Origin: JBBAAP01 sp043808305
GTDB lineage: Bacteria; Planctomycetota; MHYJ01; JACQXL01
Direction of reading: 5' to 3'
Assembly (NCBI GenBank): GCA_043808305.1
Contig: JAZDFB010000133.1
Location: 1 to 23,448, forward strand
Length of the DNA stretch: 23,448 nt
Every line of letters starts with the position of its first letter. The first letter of the stretch is position 1. Position numbers and translations under genes: made by a program. The notes beneath the pieces were generated by a model. The model searched no databases, was not told the origin of the DNA, and saw only the letters and a list, made by a program, of their open reading frames with translations. This document shows positions 1 through 7,269 of this stretch, one piece after another.

Positions 1-349
1 CTTCCGCACCTGACATTGACATCGAAGCCAGTTTCGTTTGCAGTTCTTCGGATAATTTTTTAATGGTCTCAATGCGGCCATCAACCTCTTTGAGAATATC
101 CTGTTTGACCTTGTAATTTTCGCCTTCGACATAATTCTTAAGCGCATAAGTCGACTGGATTTCCAGAATGCTCTTTTTCAGCTCGGAGCTGAGTTTGTCA
201 TAGGACTCGTTCACGCTTTTGGTATACTCGCCGGTGATTTCGGCCTTAGCCTTGGAGACCGCCAACTGGACGTCGCCACTTGTTGCGCATCCCATCAACA
301 CGGTAGCGCTGCAGAGCGCGGTTACACCCATTTTCCATAATCCCTTCAT
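1..349 (-). CDS. Lipoprotein with coiled-coil-like body, C-terminus off the left edge
   Basis: A reading frame opens at the ATG on 349-347 and stays open to the window edge (116 codons visible). The start is fixed by a strong purine-rich ribosome binding site, AAAGGAGGAGG, a few bases upstream. The N-terminus has Lys2, a hydrophobic stretch and a lipobox-like L-M-G-C with the candidate lipidated cysteine at residue 21. The rest is rich in K, E, S, L and Q, with heptad-like spacing (for example SSELKKSILEIQSTYALKNY and VDGRIETIKKLSEELQTKL), suggesting a helical or coiled-coil envelope protein. It lies 133 bp downstream of the kinase gene on the same strand and may be cotranscribed. I do not recognise a family; the export prediction is firm, the function unknown. 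Confidence 0.75.
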   Translation of the reverse strand, partial: MKGLWKMGVTALCSATVLMGCATSGDVQLAVSKAKAEITGEYTKSVNESYDKLSSELKKSILEIQSTYALKNYVEGENYKVKQDILKEVDGRIETIKKLSEELQTKLASMSMSGAE

Positions 350-425
350 AACTTCCTCCTCCTTTATTAGAGCCAGTTAGGGCTTCGGATACAAATTAGC
401 CAAAGACCATTACTGGGTCTTATAT

Positions 426-468
426 CCCGCCGTTCAGCGGGTCGGTGTTGACATTCCTGTCAAACACC
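426..468. repeat. Two adjacent hairpins between the kinase and lipoprotein genes
   Basis: The first hairpin is CCCGC-cgttca-GCGGG at 426-441. The second is GGTGTTGACA-ttcc-TGTCAAACACC at 444-468, with one bulged base. They sit in the 133-bp gap after the kinase stop codon. Neither has a clear T-tract on the minus strand, so they are not convincing intrinsic terminators. The first belongs to the CCCGC/GCGGG palindrome family seen repeatedly in this window. Confidence 0.5.
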
Positions 469-482
469 TTAAATTATCTTTT

Positions 483-3008
483 CTATTTTATATCTTTCGC
501 ACATCGGAATCCGGTATACTTGTTCCTCTCGAAATACATTCCGTTATCTCTTTTGCTCGCCTGGATAGCTTTACTATACCAATCGCCGCCTTTTATGACA
601 ACTTTTTCTTCACCTTTTTTATCGGACCACCAATTGAATACCCACTCCTTAACGTTGCCGGTCATATCAAACGCTCCGTAAGGGCTGATATCATCCTGAT
701 AGGAACCGACATCGGCCAGACCGCCTTTGCCGACGCCTTTGATGTTGGCCTTGACATGGGACGGCTCTGTCCAGCCGCCGGCGTAGATACGGCCGTCAGT
801 GCCCCGGGCGGCTTTTTCCCATTCGGCCTCGGTCGGCAGGCGCTTGCCCTGCCAGGCCGCGTAGGCAAACGCGTCATACCAATCCACCCCGACCACCGGC
901 ATATTCGCCTCGGCCGGCGGAAAATCGCCGTTGACAAAGAATTCCGGCGTATGTTTCTTTTTATTTAGCTTGGGATTATCCTTCTCGTCCGGATGGCACT
1001 TGCTGTGGTCGTCGGCCATCTTTACCAGAAACTCCTTGTATTCTTTCTTGGTTACCTCGTATTTATCAATAAAGAAAGACGGCACAGGTACCTTTTTGCC
1101 CTCATCCGGGCCCATAATAAAATCGCCATCTTCCACAAAAATCATATTAGCCGGGAAACGCCCCTTGATTTCAGCTATTTTATCCATAACATTCCGGTCG
1201 CCGGGCCTGTAGGTCAGCGCCTTCTTCAGGGCTGCGTCGGCGTTGTTATATTTGCCGTCGCCGTATAAACTGTTGCCTTTTTCAAACCAGGTGTTATACA
1301 GCGCATCATTGCAACGTTTGATATGCTCCCTGACTTCTTCCGGTTTATCCGAATATGGCTTAGCATCTTCATACAGCCTGATGGCCTCTTCATACTCCTT
1401 GTTTTTCTCCTGTTCCTCCGCATTATCTGCTAACTCTTTGTATTTGCGCAGTTTCTCCAAATTCTGGTTAACGATGTCCATATGCTCCCTTACTTCAGTT
1501 GTATCCTTCAAAATCATTGCCTTTTTCAACATGGCGCTTGCGGCTTCCCAGTTCTTCTTGGCCATCTCATCCATGCCCTTGCTTATATAATCTTTATATT
1601 CTTTGTCTCTCGCCTCTGCCTGAGTATTGCTCTGGATTTCATCCCTTTTCTTGTTAACCTGCGCCAAAAGATTATTCATAGCCTCGTGGGTAGGGCTGAT
1701 GGCGTATGCGTTGGAAAGCACACGGCTGGCTTCATCCAGTTGGCCCTGGTCAAATAAAGTCTGGGCCTGACCAACCATCATTTCCACTCTTATAGCCGGG
1801 TCTTCTTCCCTTATCGGTTCTATAATCGCTGACGGCGTGCCAGAGACAGGCGTTGTATTATAGTTGGTGATGGGCTGGGGCGGGATATAAGCCCGCCTCT
1901 TTTGGTCCGGGACATAAACCATAAAATACCATCCGGCCGCGATGCCCAGGACCAGCACGGAAACAATGCCGACGATTAAAATCCCCTTGCCTTTGGCCTG
2001 AGCAGCTCCGCCGGGCCGGGCAATCATCGTTGCGCCGCTCATATTGGCCATAGTCTGCTGGGCATAAAGCGGCGCCTGTTCGCGCCTTATGGCTTCCAAG
2101 TCCGTCACTAATTCCGCCGGACTGCCGTAGCGGTGGTTCGGGTCCTTTTGGATGCACTTCATTATTACCGACTCCAATCCCTGAGGCACCTTGGGATTGA
2201 ACGTAGTGGGCGGCATAGGCTGGTCATAAATATGGCTGCGTATCAAACTAACGGCGTTGTCGCTGGCAAAGGGCAGCCGCCCCGTAGACATTTCGTACAT
2301 AACGATGCCTAAAGAATATATATCCGAGCGGATGTCGGCCGGGTTGCCCAGCCCCTGCTCGGGTGAGATGTATTTGGGAGTCCCGATGACCGTGCCGACC
2401 AAGGTTTGGTCCTTCTGGTCGGTGGCGGCGCCGACCGCCTTGGCCAGTCCGAAATCCATGACCTTAATCCGCGTTTCCTGGATGTTGATATCCATAAACG
2501 CCCGGGCTTCCGAGGTATCCGCCTTCTGGCGCGCCGCGATAACCGAGCTGGAAAACGAGACCATGATGTTAGCCGGCTTGATGTCGCGGTGGACAATCTG
2601 AGCCACACTTTCCCAAGCCGCCTTAAGCGCCTTGGCCACCGCCATGGAAATATAAACTATTTCCTCGGTGGTGAACTCGCGGCCCTTTTCCATGAACTTC
2701 TGGAGAGGCACGCCCTGGACGAATTCCATGGCAAAGTAATGAGAGCCATCCACCTCGCCCAGCCCATAGACCTGGATAATGTTCTCATCAGTTATTTTGG
2801 CTATGGTTTCCGCTTCCTTGCGGAAGCGCCGGACAAAGTCCGCATCCGAGGTCATGTCTTTCTTGAGGATTTTAATGGCGATAGGGCGGTCCAGCGAAAT
2901 CTGGCGTCCTTTGTAGACCTCGCCCCAGGCGCCCTTGCCCAAGAGTTCGTCCTTGTACACCTCAAAATCGGCGATGATGAACCTGTTTGGATTTGTTGTT
3001 TCTGGCAT
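483..3008 (-). CDS. Transmembrane Ser/Thr protein kinase with TPR-like region and C-terminal FGE-sulfatase domain
   Basis: This 841-residue protein has an N-terminal Hanks-type kinase: glycine-rich loop GKGAWGEV (24-31), ATP lysine K46 in AIK, helix-C Glu65, HRDIKPAN (140-147), DFG (185-187) and GTPKYISPEQ (209-218). About 25 extra residues lie between the catalytic loop and DFG. One hydrophobic segment (342-366) follows, then TPR-like helical pairs (about 405-615), then an FGE-sulfatase/SUMF1-type domain (about 621-841) with WQGKRLPTEAEWEKAARG, YGAFDMTGNVKEWV and TGFRCAKD. One membrane pass puts the kinase in the cytoplasm and the rest outside. FGE-type domains in such proteins are usually regarded as binding or sensory modules rather than formylglycine enzymes; that role is inference. 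The ATG at 3008 follows AAGG by about 10 nt and lies about 30 nt below a good promoter. Target unknown. Confidence 0.93.
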   Translation of the reverse strand: MPETTNPNRFIIADFEVYKDELLGKGAWGEVYKGRQISLDRPIAIKILKKDMTSDADFVRRFRKEAETIAKITDENIIQVYGLGEVDGSHYFAMEFVQGVPLQKFMEKGREFTTEEIVYISMAVAKALKAAWESVAQIVHRDIKPANIMVSFSSSVIAARQKADTSEARAFMDINIQETRIKVMDFGLAKAVGAATDQKDQTLVGTVIGTPKYISPEQGLGNPADIRSDIYSLGIVMYEMSTGRLPFASDNAVSLIRSHIYDQPMPPTTFNPKVPQGLESVIMKCIQKDPNHRYGSPAELVTDLEAIRREQAPLYAQQTMANMSGATMIARPGGAAQAKGKGILIVGIVSVLVLGIAAGWYFMVYVPDQKRRAYIPPQPITNYNTTPVSGTPSAIIEPIREEDPAIRVEMMVGQAQTLFDQGQLDEASRVLSNAYAISPTHEAMNNLLAQVNKKRDEIQSNTQAEARDKEYKDYISKGMDEMAKKNWEAASAMLKKAMILKDTTEVREHMDIVNQNLEKLRKYKELADNAEEQEKNKEYEEAIRLYEDAKPYSDKPEEVREHIKRCNDALYNTWFEKGNSLYGDGKYNNADAALKKALTYRPGDRNVMDKIAEIKGRFPANMIFVEDGDFIMGPDEGKKVPVPSFFIDKYEVTKKEYKEFLVKMADDHSKCHPDEKDNPKLNKKKHTPEFFVNGDFPPAEANMPVVGVDWYDAFAYAAWQGKRLPTEAEWEKAARGTDGRIYAGGWTEPSHVKANIKGVGKGGLADVGSYQDDISPYGAFDMTGNVKEWVFNWWSDKKGEEKVVIKGGDWYSKAIQASKRDNGMYFERNKYTGFRCAKDIK

Positions 3009-3044
3009 AAATACTTTACCTTGGCATAAACACTTTGCCTTATA

Positions 3045-3072
3045 TTTATAGTATACTGAATTATGTTGTCAA
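3045..3072 (-). promoter_or_regulatory. Predicted sigma-70-type promoter of the kinase gene
   Basis: On the minus strand, a perfect -35 TTGACA (3072-3067), a 16-nt spacer and -10 TATAAA (3050-3045) would start transcription near 3038, about 30 nt before the kinase ATG. The -35 lies within the odd palindrome TGTTGACAACA, a possible operator. Confidence 0.6.
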
Positions 3073-3219
3073 CAAAATAATAGAGTGGTAATCGATAAAA
3101 TGATTCCTCTAAATCCTCAAGGTGTTTGTCACCGCACATAAAATGTTGTTAAAGGAATTACCCTGAAAATACGATAACAATATCTGATCCTGTATTCGCT
3201 AATATGGAAGGTGTTGTTT

Positions 3220-3570
3220 ATGCCCAAGCCGCTCAAAAACCTGCCGGATAATATTAAAGTGGTCGATACCGAATTGGATTTGTCCGCCGCCAGATTGCTT
3301 GATTATCTGAGCGCTAACAAAAATGCGGCCATAAAAGATCTTCAAAACAACTACGAGGAAATCATAACTCCAAAACTAAAAGGACTTTTGCCGCCGGAAT
3401 CAGCGGCCCGGCTGGGCATCCGCATGACCCTGGGCCGGCTCCAGCGCCAGGGCAAGGTTAAGGTCTTTTACGATGCCGATACCAGCCAAAACCGGGTTTG
3501 CCTGGCAGCCGACATGATTTTAAGGAATAAGTGGATATCCGCCATAAAAATCTCGCCTAACGTACTTTAA
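3220..3570 (+). CDS. Small hypothetical protein, possibly winged-helix
   Basis: I choose the ATG at 3220 because GGAAGG (3206-3211) sits 8 nt upstream; a GTG at 3211 is in the same frame but has no such site. The protein has 116 residues, no signal peptide and no membrane segment. The pattern helix (LDLSAARLLDYLSANKN), helix (AAIKDLQNNY), helix (AARLGIRMTLGRLQRQG), then strand-turn-strand (KVKVFYDADTSQNRVCLA) resembles a winged-helix DNA-binding fold, but this is only a shape argument. It is divergent from the kinase gene, and the 211-bp spacer probably holds promoters for both. I do not recognise a named family. The segment after LAAD, near 3520, may be altered by adjacent repeat DNA. Confidence 0.55.
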   Translation: MPKPLKNLPDNIKVVDTELDLSAARLLDYLSANKNAAIKDLQNNYEEIITPKLKGLLPPESAARLGIRMTLGRLQRQGKVKVFYDADTSQNRVCLAADMILRNKWISAIKISPNVL

Positions 3571-3924
3571 ATACCGGTGCTTATCCCGCTTTCTGCCAAT
3601 TACATTAATATCGGGATTGCTAACCGATACTATCCCCAATAAAATAGCCGGGACCCCGCTAATGCGGGATAAGTCGCAGATAATACCTATCCCTAGACCC
3701 TGAAGGGTCTTGGGACAAGAACCCTCACGGGAAAGGTATAACATAATAAATATACCTTAAGGTATAACAACTAAAGTTTAACTGCGACTAATAAGTCCCT
3801 GCAGGAGGCTTCGCACTGCCAGCACTGGCGAAATAGTCCCCAAGGTAGGCGACGCTCCAGGGATAAGAGATAGATAACGTGATAGCGTGACTTCATCAGG
3901 CTATAACTAACTATCTTTAATTTC
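3571..3924. other. Non-coding stretch rich in nested palindromes
   Basis: No convincing gene is present. The stretch holds the hairpin CCCGC-taat-GCGGG (3655-3668), a nested palindrome at 3672-3789 described separately, a perfect 16-bp palindrome TATACCTTAAGGTATA (3751-3766), a GCCAG-ca-CTGGC hairpin near 3820 and an AGATAG/CTATCT stem near 3868-3916. Stops are frequent. It looks like accumulated miniature repeats between two genes. Confidence 0.6.
3672..3789. repeat. Nested inverted repeat, possible MITE remnant
   Basis: Three stems are nested. The outer arms are AGTCGCAG (3672-3679) and CTGCGACT (3782-3789). A middle stem is ATACCT-N2-CCC (3683-3693) with GGG-N2-AGGTAT (3729-3739). An inner hairpin is AGACCC-tgaa-GGGTCT (3695-3710). 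No target-site duplication was found. Confidence 0.5.
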
Positions 3925-3953
3925 TTGACACAGCCGGTGGGATTTTCTACATT
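3925..3953 (+). promoter_or_regulatory. Predicted promoter placed for a leaderless start
   Basis: A perfect -35 TTGACA (3925-3930), a 17-nt spacer and -10 TACATT (3948-3953, 4 of 6) end 10 nt before the ATG at 3964. Expected initiation near 3960 leaves only about 4 nt of leader. Confidence 0.55.
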
Positions 3954-3963
3954 ACTTCCTTTT

Positions 3964-4437
3964 ATGAGGTATATGAATTTCCGCCGTTTGTGGTTGTCTG
4001 CTTTTCTGGCTATAGTGGTTGTTACGGGTTGCGTGACTTCCCGACCGGATGAACGCAAGGTTACTCCGCAGGAACAAAAGACGATGTCCGCAATCAAGAC
4101 CAGTTTTGTTTTGCTGGCTGAAGGGATGTCCACGGGCGACCTGGATAAGGTTTTCAAGGCAGTCAGCGTCCAGGAATGGGATAGGCAGCCTTTTAAGGAG
4201 TTCCAAGACAGCTACGGGAAAAACAAGCTGGTTTGGCAGGCAATGTTCCGGGGGTCGTTCCTGAAAACTATCGGGATTGAAAACAACATGGCTTCGGCCG
4301 TGGTTATCTGGGGCACGGGCGAATCGGCATTGTTGGAGTTTATCAAGGAGGGCGAAGGCTGGAAGCTCTTGAGCATGAGCCTGCCGGCGCCGGTAATTTT
4401 CCCGGGCGGCGCGCCGCCGGCACCGACCGGACAATAG
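3964..4437 (+). CDS. Small lipoprotein, NTF2/SnoaL-like fold suspected
   Basis: From the ATG at 3964 the protein has 157 residues: a basic N-terminus (RYMNFRR), a hydrophobic core and the lipobox V-T-G-C with the lipidated cysteine at residue 23. The mature part has an N-terminal helix with LLAEGMSTGDLDKVFKAVS and a final strand pair ending EGEGWKLLSMSL, a pattern common in NTF2-like (SnoaL/DUF4878-type) secreted proteins; I infer the fold only. The tail is rich in Pro and Gly. The reading frame extends upstream to 3925, but that part would be the promoter itself. No ribosome binding site precedes 3964; the second ATG at 3973 has a GAGGT only 2 nt away. It lies 27 bp before the HEAT-repeat gene, likely in one transcript. 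Confidence 0.7.
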   Translation: MRYMNFRRLWLSAFLAIVVVTGCVTSRPDERKVTPQEQKTMSAIKTSFVLLAEGMSTGDLDKVFKAVSVQEWDRQPFKEFQDSYGKNKLVWQAMFRGSFLKTIGIENNMASAVVIWGTGESALLEFIKEGEGWKLLSMSLPAPVIFPGGAPPAPTGQ

Positions 4438-4464
4438 TAATTTATTAAAGGAGTTTGTTATTTT

Positions 4465-5460
4465 ATGAAATCGTTTCTAAACCTTTCCCGCTACGGTGGG
4501 ATGCCCCCGTTCCGCTCAAGCGGGATCGGGGAACACAACGCAAAAACAGCTCTATCGGTAATTCTGGCGATGGCATTATTCTGCGCCAACGCTTTTGTGG
4601 CCGACGCCAAGACAGATGCCCCCAAGCAGGATGAGCCCAAAACCGCGTCGTCCCCGGTTACTCCGTCTCCGGTTGCGCCAATCCCGGTTGCGCCAATTCC
4701 GGAACCGGTTAAGGAACCGGTTCCGCCAAGGCCATCGCTTGACCCGGCGGTTATCCTGGAAAAACAGGTAGCGTTGCTCTTGGAATCATTAACCGGCAAC
4801 GACCCGATGGCTACGGAAGAGGCCCGGCGTGAACTGCTGGAAATCGGCCGGCCAACCGTGCCGTTCCTGTTAAAAGCGCTGGAAACCGCCAAACCGGACC
4901 TGCGTTATATGGTCGTGGAAATCATATCTGATTTGCGGGACGAGCGGGCAATTAATTACCTGGTTAAGCTTCTTGCGGACAGTGATGAATATACGGCCAG
5001 TATTGCTTCAGTATCGGCCCGGGCGCTCGGGCGCATGGGCAGCAACATCGCCATACCGCACTTGATGAAATCTATAACCTCGACCGACGTGGAACTGCGT
5101 TATGAATCCATCAAGGCGCTGGGACTGTTGCGCGCCAAGGAGGCGCTTCCTCTTATCAAGCTGGCTATTTCTGACACGGCCCAGACGTTTTTAGGTTATT
5201 ATGTCCGGATCGCGGCTATCCAGTCGCTGGGCTGGCTGATGGACGCGTCATCGGTCAAGGAACTGATACCTCTTCTTAGGAATACGGATGTCGAACCAGC
5301 TACCGAACAGCCAGTTGCCCGGTATGCGGTTAAATCGTTGGAATATATCACTGATTATAAAACGGGCAGTTTTTCGGCCCGGACCGACCAGAAGAAAAAG
5401 GATGAAATCATAAAGGCCTGGGAAGACTGGTGGGAAAAGAATAAAAAGAATTACGAATAA
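4465..5460 (+). CDS. Exported HEAT-repeat protein with palindrome-derived N-terminal insertion
   Basis: The protein has 331 residues and starts at the ATG at 4465, 11 nt after AAAGGAG. A hydrophobic signal core (TALSVILAMALFCANAF, 28-44) ends at a likely cleavage site after ADA (about residue 48). A Pro-Val-rich linker with PVAPIP repeats (about 64-90) follows, then at least five HEAT/PBS-type helical repeats (about 95-310), seen in phrases such as PTVPFLLKALETAKPDLRY and IPHLMKSITSTDVELRYESI. Such solenoids usually bind other proteins. The n-region is unusually long (about 27 residues); residues 7-25 are encoded by palindromic DNA with CCCGC and GCGGG blocks, suggesting an in-frame repeat insertion. 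It follows the small lipoprotein gene. Partner unknown. Confidence 0.88.
   Translation: MKSFLNLSRYGGMPPFRSSGIGEHNAKTALSVILAMALFCANAFVADAKTDAPKQDEPKTASSPVTPSPVAPIPVAPIPEPVKEPVPPRPSLDPAVILEKQVALLLESLTGNDPMATEEARRELLEIGRPTVPFLLKALETAKPDLRYMVVEIISDLRDERAINYLVKLLADSDEYTASIASVSARALGRMGSNIAIPHLMKSITSTDVELRYESIKALGLLRAKEALPLIKLAISDTAQTFLGYYVRIAAIQSLGWLMDASSVKELIPLLRNTDVEPATEQPVARYAVKSLEYITDYKTGSFSARTDQKKKDEIIKAWEDWWEKNKKNYE
4505..4531 (+). repeat. Palindromic element inside the HEAT-protein signal-peptide coding region
   Basis: CCCCG-t-TCCGCT is followed by the loop ca and AGCGGGA-t-CGGGG, an imperfect hairpin with one mismatch and one bulge. A further CCCGCTACGGTGGG block lies just upstream (4487-4500). 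The translated stretch (RYGGMPPFRSSGIG) is unlike a normal signal-peptide n-region. Confidence 0.5.
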
Positions 5461-5652
5461 AAATAGTTAATATGGTCCCGACGAAAGCCGGGATAAAAGA
5501 CTGTTTCCCTCAAGGGGAGTCCCTCTGGGGCTCTGATAGCTGGCGCTTAGGCACCATCTTAACAGTCTCTAACCCCGCAATTATGCGGGATAAGAGACTG
5601 TAACAGCTGGCATTTAGGTACCATCTTAACAGTCTCTAAAAGGAGGATAAAT
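5461..5652. repeat. Intergenic repeat cluster: 35-bp direct repeats around a hairpin
   Basis: A first hairpin TCCCGac-gaaa-gcCGGGA lies at 5476-5492. Two 35-bp direct repeats with 3 mismatches occupy 5538-5572 and 5605-5639. Between and overlapping them is a long hairpin: outer arms ACAGTCTCT (5562-5570) and AGAGACTGT (5593-5601), inner CCCGCA-atta-TGCGGG (5574-5589). The second copy ends just at the ribosome binding site of the PilZ gene. Confidence 0.7.
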
Positions 5653-6243
5653 ATGAGTGACAGCGATAAAAGAAGGGCTTTCAGGTTTCCGATAAAAGGC
5701 GGGAGCGTCCAGTATAAGGAAGCAGGCGGGTTGTTTGCATTCCTTAAGGGTTCATCGGAAAAGTATCCGATTATTAACCTCAGTTCTACCGGGTTAAGAT
5801 TTTTAACCACGGATACCTTGCTGATCGGCGACAAGATGACTTTTGTCATCGGCGTCCCGACCTTGGGCGGGGAACCGCTCACGGCCGACGGACGCGTTAC
5901 CTGGGTGCAACGTTCCAGCCGTTACAAGGCCAATATCGTCGGCGTGCAGTTCACGGCTATGACCAAGGATTCGATTGCCCGGCTGAAAAACCTGGTCGGT
6001 TTCCTGAGCAGTAAAGTCAGGGTCCGCTCCAAGATTAAAGTGCAATTCAGCGAACAGATGCGCAAACAACCGATTTTGTGGGAAATCGCCCGGGACTTTA
6101 ACGTTAATGTCAACCTGCTCAAAGGCTCGCTGACTGAGATGTCTACCTGGTTGGAGATGGAAATCGAAGGCGAAAAAGAAGAGGTTCGGCGGGTTATCAA
6201 GCACCTGCAGGAACACGGCGCTAAAATAGCCCCGCTCAAATAG
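5653..6243 (+). CDS. PilZ-NIL fusion protein, candidate c-di-GMP receptor
   Basis: This 196-residue protein starts at the ATG at 5653 behind AAAAGGAGG (5637-5645). Residues 5-118 form a PilZ domain with both c-di-GMP-binding signatures: RRAFR (R7-x3-R11) and N42-L-S-S-T-G47. Residues about 125-195 match the NIL domain, first known from the C-terminus of the methionine importer ATPase MetN, where it binds methionine: KIKVQFSEQ, PILWEIARDFNVNVNLLKG, EGEKEEVRRVIKHLQEHG. NIL domains also occur on ferredoxins. There is no signal peptide or membrane segment, so it should be cytoplasmic. The residue evidence for each domain is good; a joint sensor of c-di-GMP and a small amphipathic ligand is inference. 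It lies just upstream of accD on the same strand. Confidence 0.85.
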   Translation: MSDSDKRRAFRFPIKGGSVQYKEAGGLFAFLKGSSEKYPIINLSSTGLRFLTTDTLLIGDKMTFVIGVPTLGGEPLTADGRVTWVQRSSRYKANIVGVQFTAMTKDSIARLKNLVGFLSSKVRVRSKIKVQFSEQMRKQPILWEIARDFNVNVNLLKGSLTEMSTWLEMEIEGEKEEVRRVIKHLQEHGAKIAPLK

Positions 6244-6257
6244 CTTAAAGGCTATTT
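6238..6257 (+). terminator. Weak hairpin at the PilZ-NIL stop codon
   Basis: AAATAGC-ttaaag-GCTATTT forms a 7-bp stem overlapping the TAG stop. No U-tract follows, so termination would be weak; it may instead be an mRNA 3' stem. Confidence 0.35.
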
Positions 6258-6297
6258 CACATATTGAGGCTGTTGCGATAAAATCAACAGACTCACC

Positions 6298-6325
6298 TTG
6301 AACACAGTGAGGGGTCTCATAAAAT
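6298..6325 (+). promoter_or_regulatory. Candidate promoter for the accD-oxidoreductase operon
   Basis: TTGAAC (6298-6303, 4 of 6), a 16-nt spacer and TAAAAT (6320-6325, 5 of 6) would give a leader of about 75 nt before the ATG at 6406. The region also holds a CTCAC/GTGAG inverted repeat (6292-6311) that overlaps the -35. It is only a moderate match. Confidence 0.35.
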
Positions 6326-6405
6326 ACTGAATTAGACCCGGTTCTTCGTTTTGAGTGACCCGGTATCCGAATGAAGCGACTCACTGCCTGATGGAAGGAC
6401 AGTTT

Positions 6406-7260
6406 ATGGCTACCTGGGAAGGCCTAAAAAGGTTTGTTTTCCACCGCCGGCGCGAGATGCCGGACGGATTATGGATGCAATGCGATAGCTGTAACAATCT
6501 GATTCATAAAACAGCCGTCGCTGAGAAAGTCCAGGTCTGCCCGGAGTGCAACTACCATTTCTATATCTTGCCTCAACAGCGCATAGATTTAATTCTTGAC
6601 CGGGACAGTTTCGACGAGCGTTGGGTTAATATGGAATCGGTTGACCCGCTTAATTTCAAGGCGGCCAAGACATATAAAGATAAGTTAGCCGAGGCCCAGA
6701 AAATAACCGGAATTAAGGATGCAGTTACTACGGGTAAAGGAACCATAAATGGGATACCGGTAGTCCTGGCCATAACCGATTCCCGGTTCCTGATGGGCAG
6801 TATGGGCTCGGTCCTGGGAGAAAAGATAACCCGGACGATAGAACTGGCCACCAGTGAAAGACTGCCGGTCATCATATTTTCCGGTTCAGGTGGCGGCGCT
6901 CGGATGGAGGAAGGTTGTATCTCGCTGATGCAAATGGCCAAGACGTCTGCGGCGCTGGCCAGGCACCACGATACCGGATTGCTCCATATATCCATACTGA
7001 CTAACCCGACTATGGGCGGCGTTATGGCCAGTTTTGCCGGTCTGGGCGACATTATCATGGCCGAGCCTAGGGCGCTGATTGGGTTCACCGGCCCCAGAAT
7101 CATCGCGCAAACCATCAAGCAGGAACTGCCACCGGGATTCCAGACGTCGGAATTCATGCTGGCACACGGTATGATTGACCGGATTATCGAGCGCAAGACC
7201 ATGAAGTCTGATTTAACAGAGATACTGCAATATTTATCAAGTACAAGCATAAAGAATTGA
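6406..7260 (+). CDS. accD: Acetyl-CoA carboxylase carboxyltransferase subunit beta
   Basis: AccD pairs with AccA to move the carboxyl group from carboxybiotin to acetyl-CoA, making malonyl-CoA for fatty-acid synthesis. The N-terminal zinc ribbon has CxxC pairs at C26/C29 and C45/C48. The crotonase-fold body shows the family phrases GSMGSVLGEKI, FSGSGGGARMEEG, NPTMGGVMASFAGLGD and EPRALIGFTGPRII. I place the start at 6406 (MATWEGLKRF, 284 residues), where GGAAGG (6393-6398) lies 7 nt upstream; the frame is open back to 6355, but those codons read through repeat-like DNA. The next gene starts 9 nt after the stop, so accD appears to be the first gene of the oxidoreductase operon, supplying a direct use for its acetyl-CoA. 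No accA is in view. Confidence 0.96.
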   Translation: MATWEGLKRFVFHRRREMPDGLWMQCDSCNNLIHKTAVAEKVQVCPECNYHFYILPQQRIDLILDRDSFDERWVNMESVDPLNFKAAKTYKDKLAEAQKITGIKDAVTTGKGTINGIPVVLAITDSRFLMGSMGSVLGEKITRTIELATSERLPVIIFSGSGGGARMEEGCISLMQMAKTSAALARHHDTGLLHISILTNPTMGGVMASFAGLGDIIMAEPRALIGFTGPRIIAQTIKQELPPGFQTSEFMLAHGMIDRIIERKTMKSDLTEILQYLSSTSIKN

Positions 7261-7269
7261 GGAAATGAT

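Noticed and set aside
426..468. Intrinsic terminator of the kinase gene
   Set aside because: The hairpins are good, but there is no T-tract after either on the minus strand.
3925..3963. Upstream start of the small lipoprotein gene
   Set aside because: The segment is a TTGACA-N17-TACATT promoter, and the extra residues would spoil the lipoprotein signal peptide.
6355..6405. Upstream start of accD
   Set aside because: These codons cross repeat-like DNA and precede a good ribosome binding site for the ATG at 6406, where the conserved AccD sequence begins.
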